This document shows positions 57,978 to 64,000 of a stretch of 64,000 nt of DNA, in pieces. Under the pieces are notes generated by a model that was given only the letters and a program-made list of their open reading frames with translations, ran no database searches and was not told the origin of the DNA. The stretch is from Halothiobacillus diazotrophicus (lineage in GTDB: Bacteria; Pseudomonadota; Gammaproteobacteria; Halothiobacillales; Halothiobacillaceae). A program made the position numbers and the translations under genes. The DNA lies in contig NZ_CP016027.1 in the NCBI RefSeq assembly GCF_001663815.1, positions 1,488,001-1,552,000 of the forward strand. Reading direction: 5' to 3'. The number at the start of each line of letters is the position of its first letter. Positions within the stretch are counted from its first letter, which is position 1.

Positions 57978-58008
57978 AACATGGGGGTGGTCAAACGGAT
58001 TTCAAGGG
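57978..58008 (-). promoter_or_regulatory. Sigma-32 heat-shock promoter of groS-groL
   Basis: On the minus strand CCCTTGAAA, a 14 bp gap counted from CTTGAA, and CCCCATGTT, a near-perfect RpoH promoter, 86 bp upstream of the GroES start. No CIRCE inverted repeat is visible, so the operon looks RpoH- rather than HrcA-controlled. Confidence 0.9.
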
Positions 58009-58107
58009 CCTTTGAACGAAAGCTGCACGATTTTTGCAAATCGCCTCATCAAAACTTCGCGATATACTGAATCCGAACCCGGAATTTTCATCATCGAGGA
58101 AGCGCAC

Positions 58108-59373
<1,266 letters not shown>

Positions 59374-59499
59374 CCCCTCCGCCTGGATGAACTATCGTGC
59401 TGTCGGTGCAATGCCGACAGCACGGAGGCAGACGGTGTTCTAAACTGGCCTCATACGGCCCCAAAGCGGGCCAGATTGCCGCCACCGCAGGAACACGTC

Positions 59500-59688
59500 A
59501 TGGATCTTCAACCCGAAATCCACGTTCAATGCCCCTATTGCTGGGAAACGATCCCCCTGTACCTCGACGCCAGCGCCGGCACCCAGGAGTACACGGAGGA
59601 TTGCTCCGTCTGCTGTCGGCCGATCATCGTGCACGTCTCCTTTCTCTTCGACGAACCGGCGGTCTGGGTCGAACCGGAAATGGACTGA
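59500..59688 (+). CDS. CPXCG-motif cysteine-rich protein
   Basis: A 62-residue protein of the CPXCG family. Cys11 and Cys14 (QCPYCWE) with Cys35, Cys38 and Cys39 (DCSVCCRPI) are a likely zinc-ribbon site. The function is unknown. AGGA lies 7 nt before the ATG at 59500. Confidence 0.88.
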   Translation: MDLQPEIHVQCPYCWETIPLYLDASAGTQEYTEDCSVCCRPIIVHVSFLFDEPAVWVEPEMD

Positions 59689-59783
59689 ATGCATGCGTGG
59701 ATGAATCACCACCCTTCCCCCGCACTGCCCGAAACCGGGGTTTAACCCCGCATGCCGGCCTGTGGTAGCATTCGCCCGCAATT

Positions 59784-59860
<77 letters not shown>

Positions 59861-60157
59861 TCTCCCCTCCGTTCATCTTTCCTCGGCCACGTGGGCGCTC
59901 CGAATTTTGGCGTCGACGCTGTACGCCTGGTCGGGCCCATTCTCCGCGCTTCCTTCTGCGGTTTGATCAACCACCACGTTTATCACTCCCCATAAAACCC
60001 TCGCCAATCCATTGGGACGAAAGCGATCTATACCGTTGCAAATACTCGGGATTTCCGGGCGCCGACGACACAGAAAATGCGTTTTCTATTGCACCTCATA
60101 AAGATTCATGCAATATGCATGTTTATATTCATTCGTCCAAGACGGGGAGGCGCTCCG
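59861..60157. other. Spacer downstream of tRNA-Arg
   Basis: This 297 bp stretch is AT-richer than its surroundings toward its end (60070-60135). No gene, repeat or clear att-like duplication of the tRNA end was found. It presumably holds the promoter of the small membrane protein. Confidence 0.4.
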
Positions 60158-60583
60158 ATGACCGATTCCATCCACATCCCGCTCGATTCCGATGCAAAAT
60201 CGCCCGTCATCTCGGGCGACTCGGCCCGCCGCGCCGCCAAATGGTTCAATTACGGCAATATGATCGCGCTGGCCATCCCCTTCCCATTGGGGATCTTCTG
60301 GGCCGGTATGTCGATGCTGATCTACGGTTTAAACAAGCATCATCCCAACCCCAAGGTGGGGTACTACACGCAACGCGCCGCATATCGGTTTTATGGCGTG
60401 GTCGGATCGTTCATCCCCGTCGGTCTGTTTTTCCCGGTACAACTCATGTATTACTTGATTTTCTGGGCGATTGCCGCTGCAATCATATTGCCTTGGTCAA
60501 TTTACGACTTGTACCGGATCAACCACGACATCTGGGAAAACAGTACGGTTGAAGCGCCCCCAGCATTCGCTGAAACGGAATAG
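60158..60583 (+). CDS. Small membrane protein of unknown function
   Basis: A 141-residue protein with two or three hydrophobic helices: MIALAIPFPLGIFWAGMSML, VVGSFIPVGLFFPVQLMYYL and IFWAIAAAIILPWSIYDLY. The N-terminal 40 and C-terminal 20 residues are polar. GGGAGG precedes the ATG at 60158. I do not recognise the family; relatives would be needed to say more. Confidence 0.65.
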   Translation: MTDSIHIPLDSDAKSPVISGDSARRAAKWFNYGNMIALAIPFPLGIFWAGMSMLIYGLNKHHPNPKVGYYTQRAAYRFYGVVGSFIPVGLFFPVQLMYYLIFWAIAAAIILPWSIYDLYRINHDIWENSTVEAPPAFAETE

Positions 60584-60702
60584 ATCCGTGGCGCCGTTCA
60601 TGCCCGGTCGTTGGGCTGAACCATCGGCGGGTTCGTTCGAGTCATGCTGTGTCAGCAGTTATCGTCAGATTCCAAGACCCTACCCCGTAATGGAGTCCGA
60701 AC

Positions 60703-61341
60703 ATGAACATCCGCCCACTTATCACCCATCTGTTTCTGGATATCGGCGGGGTCCTGCTGACCAACGGCTGGGACCATGAGGCGCGCCAGCGGGCCGCCGA
60801 TCACTTCGGTCTTGATCTCGCCGATCTGGAAGCGCGCCATCACCTGACCTTCGACACCTACGAAGCAGGGAAAATCTCGCTCGACACCTATCTGGAGCGG
60901 GTCGTTTTTCACCAGAAGCGCACCTTCACCCTGGGCGAATTTCAAGCGTTCATGGTCGCGCAATCGCAGCCCGATAACGCGATGATTGGCCTGATGAGCC
61001 GCCTCAAGACCCGGTACGGCCTGAAAATCGCCGTCGTCAGCAATGAAGGGCGCGAATTGAATGCGTATCGCATCAACACGTTTCACCTGAACGAATTCGT
61101 CGACACCTTCATCTCCTCCTGTTTTGTCCATCGCCGCAAACCCGACGAGGACATCTTTCGACTGGCGCTGGACATCACCCAGGCCAAAGCGGAAAACGTC
61201 CTATACATCGAAAATACGCCGCTGTTCGTTCAGGTGGCCGAAAGCCTGGGCATTCAGGGACTATTACACACGGATTTTCACGCGACGCGTTCACGGTTGG
61301 TCGCCTACGGCCTGGCGGATACCTCCGATGCACGGGAGTGA
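60703..61341 (+). CDS. HAD-family hydrolase
   Basis: A 212-residue haloacid-dehalogenase-type phosphatase. Motif I is HLFLDIGGVLLTNGW, with the DxG variant of the second Asp position common in subfamily IA, motif II VVSNEGRELN (Ser), motif III Lys in RRKPDEDIFRLAL and motif IV ENTPLFVQVA, where the usual two acids are reduced to Glu. The substrate is unknown. The altered motif IV deserves note for activity. Confidence 0.82.
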   Translation: MNIRPLITHLFLDIGGVLLTNGWDHEARQRAADHFGLDLADLEARHHLTFDTYEAGKISLDTYLERVVFHQKRTFTLGEFQAFMVAQSQPDNAMIGLMSRLKTRYGLKIAVVSNEGRELNAYRINTFHLNEFVDTFISSCFVHRRKPDEDIFRLALDITQAKAENVLYIENTPLFVQVAESLGIQGLLHTDFHATRSRLVAYGLADTSDARE

Positions 61342-61380
61342 GTGGGCCGTGCCTTCAGCGTCACCCCGGAGGGATGACCG

Positions 61381-62151
61381 CTGCACGCGCTAAAGACGGG
61401 GTGGCGGCGCTGGCGGCTGCGTCGGCTACTGACGCAGCACCCCATTCCGACGGATCTTTGGCTCGATGTTACCCGACGGATGCCGACACTGGACGGACTG
61501 GATGCGATCCGAATGGTGCGGCTTCGCGTGCTGGCCACTTGGTTTCTACGCGATAAAACCATTACCGGCGCGCAGAACCTGGCCGTGACGCCCGACATGC
61601 GGGTCGCCGTGGCCGCACAGGCCTGCCAACTCATATTGGCGCTGGACGTATCGTATTTCGACGGCTGGTCGGAGGTCATTCTGTATCCGGGTGCCTTCCG
61701 CACGCGCCACGAACAGATGGACGACGCGGGCATCGTGCACCACGACGCCCGCACCCTGAGCGGCGAAGCCTGGCTGCATGGCCCGGTCGTTCTGGCTTGG
61801 GCGGAAGTCGAGGAAGAACTCTTTCATCCGCACGCGGGCCGCAACGTGGTGGTGCATGAATTCGCCCACAAACTCGACGGTCTGAACGGCGCGATGAATG
61901 GCATGCCACCCCTGCATCGTGGGATGCATCGGCCCGACTGGACGCGGGCATTCGGCCGGGCCTATGCCCGCTTGCGCCTCCAGTTGGCCCGGGGGGACGC
62001 CACCCTGCTCGATCCCTATGCCGCCACCAACCCCGCGGAGTTCTTTGCGGTCGCGAGCGAGTACTACATCACCGCGCCGCAGCTGCTGCTGACCGGCTAC
62101 CCCGAGGTCTACGCCCAACTCGATCTATTTTACCGACCGGCGCCTTCCTGA
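61381..62151 (+). CDS. mtfA: MtfA-family zinc peptidase (probable CUG start)
   Basis: An M90 peptidase; E. coli MtfA tunes glucose uptake by binding Mlc. The zinc site is VVVHEFAHKLD, with EFFAVASEYY supplying a further Glu. The only in-frame ATG (61480) would remove an N-terminal segment, WRRWRLRRLLTQHPIPTDLW, that resembles the family. In that frame the nearest upstream stop is at 61375 and the only candidate start after it is CTG 61381, 8 nt after GGAGG. An ATG at 61374 with the same ribosome site is out of frame and opens a short shadow. Alternatives are a frameshift or a sequencing error. Confidence 0.78.
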   Translation: MHALKTGWRRWRLRRLLTQHPIPTDLWLDVTRRMPTLDGLDAIRMVRLRVLATWFLRDKTITGAQNLAVTPDMRVAVAAQACQLILALDVSYFDGWSEVILYPGAFRTRHEQMDDAGIVHHDARTLSGEAWLHGPVVLAWAEVEEELFHPHAGRNVVVHEFAHKLDGLNGAMNGMPPLHRGMHRPDWTRAFGRAYARLRLQLARGDATLLDPYAATNPAEFFAVASEYYITAPQLLLTGYPEVYAQLDLFYRPAPS

Positions 62152-62328
62152 CGACGCTCAGCACAAGGTGCGCCCTGGGCGGTTGCACCCCGAAAAGCGG
62201 TTGAAGACATAAACTTATCGCAATCTCCCACCAAAATATGGTTACATTTGCAATTGAATGGCTTTGCGATACATGATTGATCCGGCAAACGAACCGGTTG
62301 CCCGCACAACGAACAGGAGTTCCCGCTC

Positions 62329-62622
62329 ATGCGACTGGATGCGCCCACGCCCCGCCTCTCCCTTCTGGGTTTTGCCATATTGCTCTGTTGCGGATGCTCG
62401 GTAGACCAGCCGTCCACACGCGCCGGTCAGGCTGACGCCCCGCTCGATTTCGTCTGGCAGCGCGTAGGCACGACACCGGGGGGCTGCGCGATGTACACCA
62501 AGAAACCGGTCGCTAAGCATATCATCGTGGACAACGCCATCTGGTTTCGCAACGCCCAAGGGCAATATGTTTTGGACGAACACGCCTGTTCTCCCTCAAC
62601 CTTTCAAGGAAATCCGCAATGA
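62329..62622 (+). CDS. Small lipoprotein coupled to the subtilase
   Basis: A 97-residue lipoprotein with signal [14 protein letters not shown] and Cys as the probable lipidation site. The mature part has two further cysteines in GGCAMYTKK and EHACSPS. AGGAG precedes the ATG. Its stop overlaps the subtilase start (ATGA), so the pair is translationally coupled; an inhibitor or chaperone for the protease is a possible role, unproven. Confidence 0.65.
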   Translation: MRLDAPTPRLSLLGFAILLCCGCSVDQPSTRAGQADAPLDFVWQRVGTTPGGCAMYTKKPVAKHIIVDNAIWFRNAQGQYVLDEHACSPSTFQGNPQ

Positions 62623-64000
62623 GCATCCTATCTGGCATCCAACCGAAAATCGGATTCGTGATCGCATTCACGGTGGTGCTGACAGGCTGCGGCGGTGGAG
62701 GGGGCGGCTCGTCCGTACCGGATCCCGGCAGCTATGTCCCGACACCCGCGCCGACACCCGCTCCGACACCCGCTCCGACACCCGCTCCGACGCCCGCTCC
62801 GACGCCCGCTCCGACGCCCGCTCCGACGCCCGCTCCGACGCCCGCTCCGACGCCCGCTCCGACGCCCGCTCCGACGCCCGCTCCGACACCTGGCCCCACC
62901 CTCACCCCATCACCCGGCGCGCCGACCAATTCGGCCCGGGTTACCGCAACACTGAACTATGCCGGCGCCGCCGCACAATCCGTCGGTGTCGCCGTACTGG
63001 ACTCGGGGATCAACACCACCCACCAGGAATTCACGGGCAATGGCGGTAAGAACGGCGTGGGCGGCCCCATCGTCAGCGGCGGCATCAATACCACGGCGGC
63101 CCTGAACAATGCCTACCCCACCCTCACTGGAACCACCTCCCAGCAGAACACCGGCGACTACAGTTATGCGTCCGGGCAGTCCACCCATGGCAACTTCGTG
63201 GCCAGCGTGATCGGCGGCGCCAATGTCGGTTACTCCGGCGATTCGAGCCTGTACATCGAAAAAATCACCGACACCACGACCGCCAGCTCCGTGACCGTAG
63301 CCTACGGCTTCGGCGATGCGGCCACTAAGGGCATGAGCTTCGCCAATCTGAGTTACGGACTCGACCCGGTCAGTTATTACAAATTACTGGCCGATCAGGT
63401 GGCCTCCGAGCGCGCCGCCGGGCAGACCGGCATCAACAATCTCACCGACGCGCAGTACGCGCAGTACCAGAACGTCATCAACAAGGGCATGGGGTTGATC
63501 GTGTCCGCCGGCAACAGCACCCTCAATTTCTCGACGACCAATCAGACCCAGAACACCTGGTCCACCAGCAACCCGCTCTATGGGCTGACGCTGATCGTCG
63601 GGGCCTTGGACAGCAGCCAGAACAATCTGGCTTCCTATTCGAACTTCGCGGGGGATGATCCCAACGTACAAAAGCGTTTCATCACGGCGCCGGGCACCAA
63701 TACCGGCGCGGATCCGACAAGCAATACCGCCTATGGCTCGTTTTCCGGAACCTCTTCGGCGGCGCCCGTCGTCACGGCCGCCGCCGCGACCCTTAAATCC
63801 TACTGGTCGTTCATGACCCCAGCGCAGGTGCAGCAGCGCCTGCTGGATACCGCCGACAAGAATTTCAACGCCATGTGGAATATCCACACCTGCGGGGCAT
63901 CCGGTAGTTTGAACTGCGGCAATTACTATTTCGGCCAAGGCCGCCTGGATCTGCCGGCCGCGCTGGCGCCGGCCGGGGTGGTCGTAACCACGACGGCTGC
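62619..64000 (+). CDS. Lipoprotein serine protease, subtilase (S8) family, 3' end outside window
   Basis: A frame open from ATG 62619 to the window edge. The signal ends in VVLTGC, so the protein is lipidated; GGGGGGSS and a (PTPA)12 linker follow. The S8 triad is Asp in [11 protein letters not shown], His in [13 protein letters not shown] and Ser in [14 protein letters not shown]. After the triad comes [24 protein letters not shown]. Larger relatives are autotransporters or surface proteases; the C-terminus that would decide this is missing. Confidence 0.82.
   Translation, partial: MSILSGIQPKIGFVIAFTVVLTGCGGGGGGSSVPDPGSYVPTPAPTPAPTPAPTPAPTPAPTPAPTPAPTPAPTPAPTPAPTPAPTPAPTPGPTLTPSPGAPTNSARVTATLNYAGAAAQSVGVAVLDSGINTTHQEFTGNGGKNGVGGPIVSGGINTTAALNNAYPTLTGTTSQQNTGDYSYASGQSTHGNFVASVIGGANVGYSGDSSLYIEKITDTTTASSVTVAYGFGDAATKGMSFANLSYGLDPVSYYKLLADQVASERAAGQTGINNLTDAQYAQYQNVINKGMGLIVSAGNSTLNFSTTNQTQNTWSTSNPLYGLTLIVGALDSSQNNLASYSNFAGDDPNVQKRFITAPGTNTGADPTSNTAYGSFSGTSSAAPVVTAAAATLKSYWSFMTPAQVQQRLLDTADKNFNAMWNIHTCGASGSLNCGNYYFGQGRLDLPAALAPAGVVVTTTA
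62739..62882 (+). repeat. 12 bp tandem repeats (PTPA linker)
   Basis: Twelve consecutive 12 bp units (ccgacacccgct and ccgacgcccgct) encode PTPA, followed by a degenerate PTPG unit. The first four units use aca and the later eight acg for Thr, suggesting expansion of one variant. Copy-number change alters linker length in frame. Confidence 0.95.

Overview
The window reads as chromosomal DNA of a GC-rich gammaproteobacterium with type IV pili and a polar-type flagellum. A cluster of periplasmic sulfur-handling genes suggests a sulfur oxidiser, perhaps of the Halothiobacillus/Thioalkalivibrio kind; that assignment is inference from gene content and style. Almost all of it is ordinary, densely packed core genome with many 1-8 bp gene overlaps.

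Layout. 1-1.2 kb: the tail of purC, then bioD, whose last codons lie inside a 270 bp inverted-repeat element (842-1113). 1.2-6.2 kb, minus strand: a sulfur cluster made of a Tat-exported metallo-beta-lactamase, two YeeE/YedE transporter halves, a secreted Cys-rich (NPCAP)11 repeat protein, an unrecognised HGHFH protein coupled to it, and an exported two-domain rhodanese. 6.4-8.6 kb: a Zur-like regulator, a small methyltransferase and a CorA/ZntB-type transporter. 8.6-12.7 kb, minus: metX-metW, yggS, proC and yggT. 12.9-16.4 kb: three tandem retraction ATPases (pilT, pilU, second pilU), then tRNA-Gly(CCC). 16.7-25 kb: thiO-like oxidase, PII protein, priA, rpsU-yqeY, gltD-hemE and an unrecognised conserved gene. 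25-35 kb: PBP1A divergent from pilMNOPQ, then a large Ig-domain lipoprotein and aroK. 35-39 kb: a LysR regulator, a DUF4124 protein and proS.

39.1-46.0 kb, minus: seven overlapping genes that look like a complete legionaminic-acid (nonulosonate) pathway, divergent from a Maf-type flagellin glycosyltransferase. Next come the late flagellar genes fliC-flaG-fliD-fliS and a fliT-like gene, with a perfect sigma-28 promoter before fliC. Together these predict a flagellum built from a short, sialic-acid-like-decorated flagellin. 53-64 kb: glgP, groES-groEL behind a canonical sigma-32 promoter, icd, a CPXCG protein, tRNA-Arg(CCT), a small membrane protein, a HAD hydrolase, an MtfA-type peptidase that appears to need a CUG start, a small lipoprotein, and a lipoprotein subtilase with a (PTPA)12 linker that runs off the window.

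The least ordinary parts are the NPCAP-repeat/rhodanese/YeeE cluster, the structured element that supplies the end of bioD, the Ig-domain lipoprotein inserted between pilQ and aroK, the 13 bp tandem repeats after proS, and the non-AUG start of the MtfA homologue.
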